Assembly: GCA_019414045.1 (NCBI GenBank)
Contig: DXMW01000013.1
Coordinates: forward strand, 1-64,000
Direction: 5' to 3'
DNA length: 64,000 nucleotides
Source: Collinsella sp.
GTDB lineage: Bacteria > Actinomycetota > Coriobacteriia > Coriobacteriales > Coriobacteriaceae
The position numbers and the translations under genes were made by a program. Shown here piece by piece: positions 36,275-45,673 of this stretch (position 1 is the first letter of the stretch; each line of letters begins with the position of its first letter). The notes under the pieces are model-generated. The model made no database searches and was not told where the DNA came from. It was given only the letters and a program-made list of their open reading frames with translations.

Positions 36275-37996
36275 TTAACGGCGGGCCGCCTTAACAAGCT
36301 CGGCAACCTTGGCGACGACCTCGTCAATCGCCACGTCCTCGCGCTCGCCCGTGGCACGGTCCTTGAGCTCAACGGTGCCATTCTTAAGGCCACGCTTGCC
36401 AAGCACCACCTGATACGGGAATCCCATAAGGTCGTTATCGGCAAACTTAAAGCCGGGACGCTCGTCACGGTCGTCGACGACGACCTCGATACCCTCGGCG
36501 CACAAGCCCTCGACGATTTGGTCGCAGACGGTTGCGCACTCCTCCTTCTTGGGATCGAGCGGAATCACAGCGACCTCGTACGGGGCAACGGAAACCGGCC
36601 AGACGATACCGTGCTCGTCGTTGTGCTGCTCCACGACGGCAGCAAGCGAGCGAGATACGCCCACGCCGTAGCAACCCATGATAAGCGGCTTCTCCTTGCC
36701 GTCCTCGTCCATAAAGGTGGCGCCCATGGCCTCGGAATACTTGGTACCCAGCTGGAAGACCTGCGAGACCTCGATGCCGCGAGCAGCAGAGAGCGGCTTG
36801 CCGCAGTGCGGGCAGGGATCGCCGGCAACGACGGTTACCAGGTCGGCCCACTCGTCGACGGTAAAGTCGCGCTCGGGGCAGGCACCGGTAAAGTGATAAT
36901 CGACCTCGTTGGCACCGCAGGCCCACTGCTTGGACTCGCGCAGGCTCTCGTCGCACACCAGGCGAATGCCCTCGGGCAGGTTAACCGGTCCGATAAAGCC
37001 CTTATGCAGACCGTAGGTCTGGAGCTCCTCATCAGTCATCATGCGATAGCCCTTGCCAAAGACATGCTCGGCCTTGCAATCGTTGAGCTCGTGGTCGCCC
37101 GGAACAATGGCCACGACCGGCTTGCCCTCGGCGTCGATGAGTGCCAGAGACTTGCGCGTGCCGTTCTCGGGGAAGCCGAAGAACTTTGCAACGGCCTCGA
37201 TGGTGCCCATGCCCGGAGTCTCGACCTTGGTAAGCGTACCGTCGCCAGGACCCTCGGTCACAACGACTTTGGTGCTTGCCGCCTCGTCATCAGCAGCAAA
37301 GCCGCAATCATCACAGTAGACCAGCGAAGCCTCGCCGGCCTCGGCCAGCGCCATGTACTCGACGGAGGTGTCGCCACCGATCTCGCCAGAATCGGCGACG
37401 ACGGGCAGAGCCTTGATGTAGCAGCGCTCGCAGATATTGGCGTACGCCTGCTTCATCTTGTCGTACTCCTCCTGCAGGCTCTCCTGCGTGGCGGAGAAGC
37501 TGTAGGCGTCCTTCATGATGAACTCGCGACCGCGCATCAGGCCAAAGCGGGGACGGAACTCATCGCGGAACTTGTCCTGGATGTGATAGAGATTCACCGG
37601 CAGCTGCTTGTAGGAACGCAGTTCATTGCGCACCAAGGAGGTCACGGTCTCCTCGTGCGTGGGGCCCAGCACAAACTCGCGGCCGTGGCGGTCATCAAAG
37701 CGCACGAGCTCCTTGCCATAGGCATCGATACGGCCGGACTCGCGCCACAGCTCGGCATCGACCATGATGGGCATCATGAGCTCCTGGGCGCCGGCAGCGT
37801 CCATCTCGTCGCGCACGATGTTCTCGATCTTGCGAATCGAGCGCCACGCGAGCGGCAGATAGGAATAGAGACCGGCGGCCTCCTTGCGGATCATGCCGGC
37901 ACGGAGCAGCAGGCGATGGCTCGCAAGTTCGGCGTCGGCCGGATCCTCTTTGAGCGTCGGAGCATACAGCTTAGACATATACATTGCTCGAGTCAT
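36275..37996 (-). CDS. proS: Prolyl-tRNA synthetase
   Basis: Class II synthetase charging tRNA-Pro. It has 573 residues, the bacterial type: catalytic core with motif 2 around PRFGLMRGREFIMKDAYSF, an inserted editing (INS) domain in the middle that clears Ala-tRNA-Pro, and a C-terminal anticodon-binding domain (EVAVIPLDPKKEE). The start MTRAMYMSKLY has GAGGAG before it. It follows ispG directly and ends at a strong terminator; ispG-proS at the end of the dxr-rseP cluster is a common Gram-positive order. Confidence 0.97.
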   Translation of the reverse strand: MTRAMYMSKLYAPTLKEDPADAELASHRLLLRAGMIRKEAAGLYSYLPLAWRSIRKIENIVRDEMDAAGAQELMMPIMVDAELWRESGRIDAYGKELVRFDDRHGREFVLGPTHEETVTSLVRNELRSYKQLPVNLYHIQDKFRDEFRPRFGLMRGREFIMKDAYSFSATQESLQEEYDKMKQAYANICERCYIKALPVVADSGEIGGDTSVEYMALAEAGEASLVYCDDCGFAADDEAASTKVVVTEGPGDGTLTKVETPGMGTIEAVAKFFGFPENGTRKSLALIDAEGKPVVAIVPGDHELNDCKAEHVFGKGYRMMTDEELQTYGLHKGFIGPVNLPEGIRLVCDESLRESKQWACGANEVDYHFTGACPERDFTVDEWADLVTVVAGDPCPHCGKPLSAARGIEVSQVFQLGTKYSEAMGATFMDEDGKEKPLIMGCYGVGVSRSLAAVVEQHNDEHGIVWPVSVAPYEVAVIPLDPKKEECATVCDQIVEGLCAEGIEVVVDDRDERPGFKFADNDLMGFPYQVVLGKRGLKNGTVELKDRATGEREDVAIDEVVAKVAELVKAARR

Positions 37997-39079
37997 TTAT
38001 TTCTCCTCAATAAGCTTGTCGACCTCGGCCATAAGCGCATCGACAATTTGGTCCTCAGCTACTTTACCAATGATCTGGCCGTGCGAAAAGAGCAAGGCCT
38101 GACCACGTCCGCAAGCAACGCCCAGGTCGGCATCAGAAGCCTCGCCGGGGCCATTAACGGCACATCCCATAACGGCGATGGAAAGCGGAGCGGTATAGTT
38201 CTTAAGCCGCTCGGTTACTTCCTCGGCGATAGGAATCAGGTTAACCTGGCAGCGGGCGCACGTGGGGCACGAGACAATCTCGGGACCGCGGCGACGCAGG
38301 CTCAGCGACTGCAAAATTCCCCAGGCTACCGGCGGCTCCTCGACCGGATCGGCCGTGAGCGACACACGCATGGTGTCGCCAATGCCCTCGGAAAGCAAAA
38401 TACCCAAGCCTACAGAGCTCTTGATGGTGCCCTGGAGCTTGGTCCCCGCCTCCGTCACGCCCAGGTGAAGCGGAACGTGGGGAATCTCACGTGACAGGGC
38501 TCGATAGGTATCGAGCGTCGTTTGCACGCTATGGGCCTTGGCCGAAAGCACAATGTTCGTAAAGCCGCGATCCTCAAAGTGCTTGACGAAGCGCTCGCTC
38601 GACATCACGAGCTTTTCGGGCTGCGTGAGGTCGTCGCGCTCGGCAATATCTTGCTCAAGCGAGCCCGCGTTCACGCCAATGCGAATCGCACAGCCCGAGG
38701 CACCCGCAGCATCGATCACCGCGTCAACCTTGGCCCAATCGCCGATATTGCCGGGATTGATGCGCAGCTTGGCGGCACCGGCCTCAACGGCACCAATGGC
38801 GAGCTTATGGTTAAAGTGGATATCGGCGACAATCGGCACCGGAGACTCGACACAGATGGTGCGGAAGCCCTCAAGCGCGGCCTCGGAGGGCACGCTCACG
38901 CGCACGATATCGCAGCCAGCCTGCGCCAACGCGCACACTTGCGCAAGCGTTGCCTGGGCATCAGCGGTATCGGTGCAGGTCATAGATTGGACCACCACCG
39001 GCGCGCCGCCACCGATCTGCACGCCGCCCACATGCACGGGGCGCGTCAGCTCGCGAGGCAAAGGATGGGATAAAGACAA
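37997..39079 (-). CDS. ispG: 4-hydroxy-3-methylbut-2-enyl diphosphate synthase (IspG)
   Basis: Iron-sulfur enzyme of the MEP isoprenoid pathway (MEcPP to HMBPP). The start is most likely TTG 39079 (MSLSHPLPRELTRP), eight bases after AGGGGAG; GTG 39088 is closer to that site. This gives 360 residues. Family motifs: VVVQSMTCTDTADAQAT near the N-terminus, RINPGNIGD, and the cluster cysteines in SCPTCARC and GCAVNGPGEASDADLG. dxr lies two genes upstream, so two MEP steps are in one operon. Confidence 0.94.
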   Translation of the reverse strand: MSLSHPLPRELTRPVHVGGVQIGGGAPVVVQSMTCTDTADAQATLAQVCALAQAGCDIVRVSVPSEAALEGFRTICVESPVPIVADIHFNHKLAIGAVEAGAAKLRINPGNIGDWAKVDAVIDAAGASGCAIRIGVNAGSLEQDIAERDDLTQPEKLVMSSERFVKHFEDRGFTNIVLSAKAHSVQTTLDTYRALSREIPHVPLHLGVTEAGTKLQGTIKSSVGLGILLSEGIGDTMRVSLTADPVEEPPVAWGILQSLSLRRRGPEIVSCPTCARCQVNLIPIAEEVTERLKNYTAPLSIAVMGCAVNGPGEASDADLGVACGRGQALLFSHGQIIGKVAEDQIVDALMAEVDKLIEEK

Positions 39080-39092
39080 TCCAAACACTCCC

Positions 39093-40454
39093 CTACAGAA
39101 TAAATCGAAGGATGTCGGAACGAAGCATATAGACAAACAGCAGCGCAAAGAGCGCGATGCCCACATAGCTCACAATCGTCTGGACCTTGAGCGGAAGCTC
39201 GCGGCCCGCAATCTTTTGAATGATCTCGATGACTAGCTTGCCGCCATCGAGTGGCGGGATGGGCAGCAGGTTCATAAAGCCAAGCGAGAATGAAATGAGG
39301 GCGGCAAACGAAAGGAACGTGGCAGGGCCGGCAGCAGCAGCCTGTGAGGACATAACGCTAATACCCACGATCGAAGAGGACTGATCGAGAATCTCCATCG
39401 TATGCTGCGGCTGGAGCAGGCGCATCACGCCCTCCGCTGTCTGCACAACATAGGAGAACGACAGGCGAGCCGACGTGATGGGGTCTAAACGGACCACCTG
39501 CGTAGATGCATACACACCTAGGCGATCGTCCTCTTTGAGCGCAACCGTGGTCGAATGCTGCTTGCCGTCACGCTCGTACTCAATGGCGATATCGTCCTTA
39601 CCGGCAGCCTTGCCGATGGCATCGTAAACGTCCATCCAGGTAGAGCACGATACTCCGTCGACCGAAAGAATCGCGTCGCCGCCCTCGATTCCCGCCGAGG
39701 CGGCAATCGAGCCTTCGTCAACCTGGCCAATCACATTGGTATCCACCGGCACGGTGACACCTGCGATGGAATAGATGCTCATAAGGAGCAAAAAACCCGT
39801 CAGGATATTGACGATAATGCCCGCAAGCAGCATAAAGGCACGCTTGACAAAGCCCTGGCCCAAATAGGTGTGCGAGCGCTCTTGCGCAAGGAACTCGGCC
39901 TCGCCGAACGGCAGCTCCCACACATCGCCCTCGGCAGTCGCATGTTCGCGATCGAAACGGCGACCATCAAAGGTGGTATAGCCTGCCGTGTCTCGCGGCA
40001 ACGTCTGATATTTGGTGGGATAGTAGCTCGGCGAGGGCTTCTCCCCTCCCTCATACCAGGGCGCGATGGAGCCCCAGCCCAGCAAAAGGGCGCATGCCTC
40101 GAGCACAACCTCCTCGGAAAGCTCGAGCTCGACAGCAAGGTCGGCCACGGTCACGCGACCATGACGATAGATAGCCGCGAGCACGCGATCGGCGCACGAG
40201 ACATCGGTCGGATCCATACCGCAGATGGCAGCGTAGCCACCCAGCAGCAGCGGGGTCACGCCAAACTTGGTTCCAATGCGACGCGACGTGTAATGGATGT
40301 CAAAGCGGCACGGCAGACCCAAAAAGAACTCGGTCACACGGACGCCGCAGGCACGCGCCGCCAAAAAGTGGCCGCCCTCGTGCAAAAACACGAGGACGGA
40401 AAGCATCAGCAGGCCCCAAAAGACCGATGAGAGAACGCTCAGAACAGTATCCAT
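39093..40454 (-). CDS. rseP: RIP metalloprotease RseP with a winged-helix-like insertion
   Basis: Site-2 intramembrane zinc protease. HEGGH is at 25-29 in the first membrane helix; a PDZ domain lies at about 245-330; the second metal-site motif NLLPIPPLDGGK is near the C-terminus. Between GGYAAICGMDP and the second helix (after residue 200) there are about 115 extra residues. Residues 85-135 read like a winged helix (DRVLAAIYRHGRVTVADLAV, then ELSEEVVLEACALL), followed by a Tyr/Pro-rich linker. Typical RseP has a much shorter loop here. Start ATG 40454 is chosen; AAGGA lies rather far upstream. In order with cdsA-dxr-rseP-ispG. Confidence 0.9.
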   Translation of the reverse strand: MDTVLSVLSSVFWGLLMLSVLVFLHEGGHFLAARACGVRVTEFFLGLPCRFDIHYTSRRIGTKFGVTPLLLGGYAAICGMDPTDVSCADRVLAAIYRHGRVTVADLAVELELSEEVVLEACALLLGWGSIAPWYEGGEKPSPSYYPTKYQTLPRDTAGYTTFDGRRFDREHATAEGDVWELPFGEAEFLAQERSHTYLGQGFVKRAFMLLAGIIVNILTGFLLLMSIYSIAGVTVPVDTNVIGQVDEGSIAASAGIEGGDAILSVDGVSCSTWMDVYDAIGKAAGKDDIAIEYERDGKQHSTTVALKEDDRLGVYASTQVVRLDPITSARLSFSYVVQTAEGVMRLLQPQHTMEILDQSSSIVGISVMSSQAAAAGPATFLSFAALISFSLGFMNLLPIPPLDGGKLVIEIIQKIAGRELPLKVQTIVSYVGIALFALLFVYMLRSDILRFIL

Positions 40455-40479
40455 AAAACGAAAAAGCAATCCTTATGGG

Positions 40480-41667
40480 TTAGGAACGGGTTGCGGCGAG
40501 CACCTGCGCAGCCTTTTCACGCGCCCACGCATCGATGTCGCGAAGCTGCTCAAACGAATCGACCACCTGCATATCATGGGCGTCCATGCAGGATTCCACA
40601 ATGCGATCGATATCGGTAAAGCTGCAGCCATCGTGCAGGAAGGCATCGACGGCGACCTCGTTGGCGGCATTGAGCACGCACGGCATGGTGCCACCCGTCT
40701 TGCCGGCACGCTCGGCCAGTGCCAGACAGCGGAAGGTATCCATGTCGGCAGCATCAAACGTGAGCTGCCCCAGCTCGCGGAAATCGATACGAGGCGCCGG
40801 AGTATCCCAACGCTCGGGATACGAGAACGCGAACTGGATGGGAATACGCATGTCGGATGCACCGAGATGCGCCATCACGGAGCCGTCGGCGAACTCGACC
40901 ATAGAGTGAATCTTGGACTGACGCTGCACGACCACGTTAATGAAATCGAGGTCGCAGTTAAACAGATGCATGGCCTCAATGCGCTCCAGGCCCTTGTTCA
41001 TGAGGGTGGCGGAGTCAATGGTGATCTTGGCACCCATGGCCCACGTGGGATGCGCGAGGGCATCGGCACGCGTCACGCGATCGAGCTCGTCGCGCGTGCG
41101 GCCAAAGAACGGACCGCCCGAGCAGGTGAGCCAAATGCAGTGGGCCTCGCGCGGGTTCTCCCCCAGATAGCACTGGTAGATGGCGGAATGCTCAGAGTCG
41201 ACCGGAATAAGCTGGCCCGGTTGCGCCAACGGCATAAGCAAGTCGCCACCGACGACGAGGGACTCCTTGTTGGCAAGGGCAAGGCGCTTATTCGAGGTCA
41301 AGGCCGCATGGCTCGCCTCGAGACCGGCGGCGCCCACAATAGCGACGAGCACGCAGTCGTCATCGTCGCGACGCGCGAGCTCGCAAACCGCCTGCGCGCC
41401 AACGCCGAGCTGTGTGCCCTCGGGCAACTCCTGCAGCACGGCGTCATCGCCATGAGCGACATCGGCAACGGCAACCGCCGGAACCGAGAACTCGCGGGCA
41501 GCGGCAACGAGCTCCGAGGTGCTGGAATTAACGGACAGCGCCGTCACCTGCAGGCGATCGGCATGCTGGCGGCACACATCGAGCGCCTGGGTGCCGATAG
41601 AGCCCGTACAACCCAGGATGGCAACGCGAAGGCGTCCATCGGGGCCATACGTCGTCTGGAAGGACAT
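40480..41667 (-). CDS. dxr: 1-deoxy-D-xylulose 5-phosphate reductoisomerase
   Basis: First committed step of the MEP isoprenoid pathway (DXP to MEP, NADPH). The start is MSFQTTYGPDGRLRVAIL, whose ATG shares one base with the cdsA stop (TAATG), giving 395 residues. The NADPH-binding motif is GCTGSIGTQALD. Further motifs are LANKESLVVGG and the metal site PVDSEHSAIYQC, and the active-site loop ITIDSATLMNKGLE is intact. It supplies precursors for the undecaprenyl carrier made by uppS in the same operon. Confidence 0.96.
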   Translation of the reverse strand: MSFQTTYGPDGRLRVAILGCTGSIGTQALDVCRQHADRLQVTALSVNSSTSELVAAAREFSVPAVAVADVAHGDDAVLQELPEGTQLGVGAQAVCELARRDDDDCVLVAIVGAAGLEASHAALTSNKRLALANKESLVVGGDLLMPLAQPGQLIPVDSEHSAIYQCYLGENPREAHCIWLTCSGGPFFGRTRDELDRVTRADALAHPTWAMGAKITIDSATLMNKGLERIEAMHLFNCDLDFINVVVQRQSKIHSMVEFADGSVMAHLGASDMRIPIQFAFSYPERWDTPAPRIDFRELGQLTFDAADMDTFRCLALAERAGKTGGTMPCVLNAANEVAVDAFLHDGCSFTDIDRIVESCMDAHDMQVVDSFEQLRDIDAWAREKAAQVLAATRS

Positions 41668-42581
41668 TACAGCACGCCTCCAATCATCAGCAACAGCTGT
41701 GCGGTGATGCAACCGAAGATAAGCGAATCGCTACGATCGAGCATTCCGCCGTGGCCCGGGATAAGGTTGCCGGAATCCTTGACGCCCACACCGCGCTTGA
41801 TGCGCGACTCGATAAGGTCGCCGATAACGCCCAGAATGGACACGACCACGCCGCACAGCAGCGCATAGGGCAGGCTGAGCTTGTAGAAGTGCGTCGCCCA
41901 CAGGATGAGCCAAATCAAAACCGAGCCCAAGATGCCGCCGGCAAACCCCTCCCAGCTCTTTTTGGGGGAGATCTTGGGAACCATCTTGTGCTTGCCGATA
42001 CGGCTGCCCACGATGTAGGCAAACGAATCGGAGACCCAAAGGGACGCGCAAACGCCCACTGAAAGCAGGGCGCCGGCAAAACCGGGCACGGCATCGCGCA
42101 GCAACACGATAGCCGACAGCATAAAGCCAGTGTAGATGGGACCCATGAGCGTCACGGCCACATCGGAGATGCGGGTACGCGGCGACCAGACATACCAAAT
42201 GCCCACAGCGAGCATCAAGGCAAAAAGCAGGGCATTCAGCAACATCGAATCGCCCAACGCCGACAGCGGAAAGAGTACGGCGGCAGCGATACCCATGCGC
42301 TCGTTAGCCATCTTGCCATCGAGCCTTGTCATACGGAAAAACTCATAGCAGCACAGACCGCTCATGACAGAAACAAAGATGGCCGTGGGCACGATACCCA
42401 AAACCAGGCACAGGATAAAGACAACGGCGTAGACGATACCGGCGGCGGCACGGGTAATAAAGCCCGCCAACCACGAACCGGTGCCGCTCTTCGCTGCAGG
42501 CGCTCCCGCAGTGGCAGCCTTTCGCGCAGGCGCCGCGGAAACTGGCGTCTTGGGAGCAGATGCCTTGGGACGATCGGACAC
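41667..42581 (-). CDS. cdsA: Phosphatidate cytidylyltransferase
   Basis: Makes CDP-diacylglycerol, the precursor of membrane phospholipids. It has 304 residues with about seven to eight membrane helices and the CDS signature near the C-terminus (DLIESRIKRGVGVKDSGNLI, then PGHGGMLDRSDSL). The first 38 residues are an Ala/Lys/Pro-rich, probably disordered cytoplasmic extension. GTG start, 2 bp after uppS; shares one base with dxr. Confidence 0.95.
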   Translation of the reverse strand: MSDRPKASAPKTPVSAAPARKAATAGAPAAKSGTGSWLAGFITRAAAGIVYAVVFILCLVLGIVPTAIFVSVMSGLCCYEFFRMTRLDGKMANERMGIAAAVLFPLSALGDSMLLNALLFALMLAVGIWYVWSPRTRISDVAVTLMGPIYTGFMLSAIVLLRDAVPGFAGALLSVGVCASLWVSDSFAYIVGSRIGKHKMVPKISPKKSWEGFAGGILGSVLIWLILWATHFYKLSLPYALLCGVVVSILGVIGDLIESRIKRGVGVKDSGNLIPGHGGMLDRSDSLIFGCITAQLLLMIGGVL

Positions 42582-42583
42582 GA

Positions 42584-43378
42584 TTAAGCCTCCTCGGTCT
42601 TGCTCAGTCCACCAAACCTACGGTCACGGCCCTGATAGGCCAAAATGGCGTCGACAAGGCCCCAACGATCAAAGTCGGGCCAATAGGTATCGGTGACGTA
42701 GAATTCGGAATAAGCCACCTGCCACAGCAGATAGTTCGAAAGGCGCAGCTCACCAGAGGTGCGAATCACAAGTTCGGGATCGGGAAGACCGGCGGTATAG
42801 AGGTGGGAAGCCACCATGTCGTCATCAATTGCGGCAGGATCGATCTTACCGGCGGCAGCGTCGGATGCGATCTGACGGACAGCGCGGGTAATCTCGGCAC
42901 GCGCGCCGTAGTTGACGGCAAGCGCCAGCGTCATACCGGTGTGATCGGCGCACTCGGCAAGACCGCGCTCAAAAACGTCGCGAGTCTTCTTGGGCAGCGC
43001 GGAAATGTCACCCAAAAAGACTACGCGCACATTTTCGCGCTTCAGAAGCGGCAGCTCGTCGATAAACGTCTTGGCAAACAGGTGCATCAGAACGTTGACT
43101 TCGTGCTGCGGTCGATTCCAGTTTTCGGTCGAAAATGCATAGGCCGAAAGCACGTCGACGCCCAGGCGCACGCAGGCGGTAATGATCTCGCGCAGCGAGA
43201 CGATACCCGCCTTGTGGCCCTCGGTGCGTGCAAGACCGCGCGACGTGGCCCAACGACCGTTGCCGTCCATGATGCACGAGATATGGTGCGGAATGTTATT
43301 GAGGTCAAGGTCGGAAAAACCGACGCCCGCAGGGGCGTCGGCAAAGTACTCGACCAGTTTATGCTCGTCGTATTGCAC
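42584..43378 (-). CDS. uppS: Isoprenyl transferase (undecaprenyl diphosphate synthase)
   Basis: Cis-prenyltransferase that builds the C55 lipid carrier for cell-wall synthesis. It has 264 residues with GTG start. Motifs: HISCIMDGNGRWATSRG (catalytic Asp and the GNGRWA loop), the AFSTENWNRP motif, and the C-terminal DPELVIRTSGELRLSNYLLW region and SEFYVTDTYWPDF. The uppS-cdsA-dxr-rseP order is standard. The product chain length is inferred from the context. Confidence 0.95.
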   Translation of the reverse strand: MQYDEHKLVEYFADAPAGVGFSDLDLNNIPHHISCIMDGNGRWATSRGLARTEGHKAGIVSLREIITACVRLGVDVLSAYAFSTENWNRPQHEVNVLMHLFAKTFIDELPLLKRENVRVVFLGDISALPKKTRDVFERGLAECADHTGMTLALAVNYGARAEITRAVRQIASDAAAGKIDPAAIDDDMVASHLYTAGLPDPELVIRTSGELRLSNYLLWQVAYSEFYVTDTYWPDFDRWGLVDAILAYQGRDRRFGGLSKTEEA

Positions 43379-43379
43379 C

Positions 43380-43916
43380 TTAGATCTCCATGACCTCGGC
43401 TTCTTTTTCCTTCAGAAGCTCCTCGACCTTGGCGACATACTCATCGGTGTGCTTCTGGACCTTGGCCTGCTCGCGACGGACATCGTCCTCGGTGAGCTCC
43501 TCATCGCGCTCGAGCTTGTTGTTGAAGTCGCGACGGATGTTACGGATAGACACCTTGGCCTGCTCGGCGTACTCGCGGCACTCCTTGACGAGTTCGCGAC
43601 GGCGCTCCTCAGTGGGGGCCGGGAACGGCAGACGAACGACGGTGCCATCGGAGTTGGGGGTAATGCCCAGATCAGAAGCGCCGATGGCCTTGACGATAGC
43701 GTTGATGAGCGCCTTGTCCCACGGCTCGATGAGCAGCATGTGAGCCTCGGGGGTCTTGACGGCGGCAACCTGCGTGACCGGCGTGGGGACACCGTAATAA
43801 TCGACGGTGATGTCGGACAGAATGTTGGCGTTGGCGCGACCGGTACGGACCTTGGAGAAGTTATGCTTGAGGGACTCGAGCGACTTGTCCATATGGGCGG
43901 TGATGTTCTCTGCCAT
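43380..43916 (-). CDS. frr: Ribosome recycling factor
   Basis: Splits post-termination ribosomes together with EF-G. It has 178 residues, a little shorter than the common 185. It has the typical three-helix bundle with Arg in the RVPFPAPTEERRRELVKECR region (written RLPFPAPTEERRREL here) and IRNIRRDFNN. ATG start; 2 bp after pyrH. The pyrH-frr pair is nearly universal. Confidence 0.96.
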   Translation of the reverse strand: MAENITAHMDKSLESLKHNFSKVRTGRANANILSDITVDYYGVPTPVTQVAAVKTPEAHMLLIEPWDKALINAIVKAIGASDLGITPNSDGTVVRLPFPAPTEERRRELVKECREYAEQAKVSIRNIRRDFNNKLERDEELTEDDVRREQAKVQKHTDEYVAKVEELLKEKEAEVMEI

Positions 43917-43918
43917 GC

Positions 43919-44641
43919 TTAATCCTCCTGATAGACGAGCGTGCCGACGGGCTCACCCGCGAGCGCGCGCTTGACGGTGTCCTCGCCATCGATGTTGAGG
44001 ACCAAAATCGGCATACGGTTATCCTGGCACAGTGCCGTAGCCGTGGAATCCATAACCTGCAGACCGCGGACGAGAACCTCGTGATAGGTAATCTTGTCAA
44101 AACGGACGGCATCGGCGCACTTGACGGGATCCTTGTCGTAGATGCCGTCAACCTTGGTGGCTTTAATCAGAATCTCGGCGCCGATCTCGCACGCACGAAG
44201 AGCCGCGGCGGTGTCGGTCGTAAAGTACGGATTGCCCGAACCGGCAGCGAAGATGACGACGTTGCCCTTGGACAGATGGTTGATAGCGCGGCGACGAATA
44301 TAGGGCTCGCAGATCTCGTTCATCTGGATAGCGCTCATCACGCGGCAAGGAACATCGTTGTGCTCGAAGGCATCCTGCAGGGCGAGCGCGTTCATAACGG
44401 TTGCCAGCATCCCCATGTAGTCGGCCTGAGCACGCTCCATGCCACCGGCAGCGCCTGCCATGCCGCGGAAAATATTGCCGCCGCCGACAACGACGCCGAC
44501 CTCATGGTCAACGGCGAGCAGCTCCTTGACCTGCTTGGCAAGATGATCGGTAACCTTGGGGTCGATGCCATACTGGCCGTCGCCCATCAGTGCTTCGCCG
44601 GAAAGCTTAAGAAGCACGCGTTTATATCGGATGTCGGACAA
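43919..44641 (-). CDS. pyrH: Uridylate kinase (UMP kinase)
   Basis: Phosphorylates UMP to UDP, taking over from the de novo pathway encoded at 21832-27155. It has 240 residues and an amino-acid-kinase fold: KLSGEALMGD, VVVGGGNIFRG, and DTAAALRACEIGAEILIKAT. It starts with TTG after GGAGGATCG. It is separated from tsf by a strong terminator, so a new transcript for pyrH-frr-uppS-cdsA-dxr-rseP-ispG-proS probably begins just upstream. Confidence 0.96.
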   Translation of the reverse strand: MSDIRYKRVLLKLSGEALMGDGQYGIDPKVTDHLAKQVKELLAVDHEVGVVVGGGNIFRGMAGAAGGMERAQADYMGMLATVMNALALQDAFEHNDVPCRVMSAIQMNEICEPYIRRRAINHLSKGNVVIFAAGSGNPYFTTDTAAALRACEIGAEILIKATKVDGIYDKDPVKCADAVRFDKITYHEVLVRGLQVMDSTATALCQDNRMPILVLNIDGEDTVKRALAGEPVGTLVYQED

Positions 44642-44700
44642 AGCGATCCTCCTTTAATTAGACTCTCAATATGATATCAAAGGCTCTGATAAGAGCCATG

Positions 44701-44735
44701 AAAAAGCAGGCTGTGAGTAAAACCCACAGCCTGCT
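44701..44735 (-). terminator. Terminator of rpsB-tsf
   Basis: Minus strand: AGCAGGCTGTG pairs perfectly with CACAGCCTGCT (11 bp), loop of 9, then TTTTT. It starts 23 bp after the tsf stop. A further small inverted repeat (GGCTCT, GATA, AGAGCC) follows within 20 bp. Confidence 0.88.
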
Positions 44736-44758
44736 CATTACCAGCTACAAGAGCTTAT

Positions 44759-45628
44759 TTACTCGCCACGGACCAGACGGTCAAAGGCAACGACGGTAAT
44801 GGTGTCGCCGAGCTCCTTGGAGACCTGCTCAGCGTACTTCTTGATGGTGAGGGAGCTGTCCTTGATGAACTCCTGCTCGGTGAGCACGGACTGCTTGTAG
44901 AACTTCTCCAGACGGCCAACAGCCATCTTCTCCTGGATAGCCTCGGGCTTGCCGGACTCGGCAGCCTGGGCCATGTAGATCTGCTTCTCGTGCTCGACGG
45001 TCTCGGCCGGAACCTGATCGCGGGTAGCGCAGATCGGGGCGACGGCGGCAACCTGAAGGGCAACGTCGTGAGCGAAGGTCTTGAAGGACTCAGCCTGAGC
45101 GGTCACGGCCTTCTCGAAGGCGAACTCGACGAGGACGCCGATCTTACCACCCATGTGGATGTAAGAAGCGAGCGCGCCGTTCTCGGCCTTGCGGGCAGCG
45201 AAGCGGGAGATCTTCATGTTCTCGCCCATGATGTGAATCATCTCGGTGAGCTCGGAGGAAACGGTCTCCTCGCCCATCGGCTTCTCGAGCAGAGCATCGA
45301 CGTCAGCAGGCTCGGTGGTAGCGACAACCTCAGCGACCTTAGAAGCAAAGCCGGTGAACTTGGCGTTGGAGCCAACGAAGTCGGTCTCGCAGGAGAGCTC
45401 GAGCAGAGCGCCGGTCTTGCCATCCTCGGAGACGAACGCGGCGACAGCGCCCTCGTTGGTCTCACGGCCAGCCTTCTTGGCAGCCTTGGCAAGGCCGTTC
45501 TTACGCAGAACGTCGACAGCGGCGTCCATGTCGCCGTCAGCCTCGACGAGAGCCTTCTTGCACTCCATCATCGGGGAGTCGGTCATCTCGCGGAGCTGCT
45601 TGACCATAGCGGCGGTAATCTGGGCCAT
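44759..45628 (-). CDS. tsf: Elongation factor Ts
   Basis: Nucleotide exchange factor for EF-Tu. The start is MAQITAAMVKQLREMTDSPM (AAAGGAACC before), giving 289 residues. It has the N-terminal UBA-like domain with MECKKALVEADGDMDAAVDVL, then the TDFVGSN motif that inserts into EF-Tu, two core subdomains and a C-terminal module. It is cotranscribed with rpsB, the universal pair, and ends at a strong terminator. Confidence 0.97.
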   Translation of the reverse strand: MAQITAAMVKQLREMTDSPMMECKKALVEADGDMDAAVDVLRKNGLAKAAKKAGRETNEGAVAAFVSEDGKTGALLELSCETDFVGSNAKFTGFASKVAEVVATTEPADVDALLEKPMGEETVSSELTEMIHIMGENMKISRFAARKAENGALASYIHMGGKIGVLVEFAFEKAVTAQAESFKTFAHDVALQVAAVAPICATRDQVPAETVEHEKQIYMAQAAESGKPEAIQEKMAVGRLEKFYKQSVLTEQEFIKDSSLTIKKYAEQVSKELGDTITVVAFDRLVRGE

Positions 45629-45673
45629 TGTGGTTCCTTTCAAAGAGATGAAAAAGAATTAACTAAGACTGAT

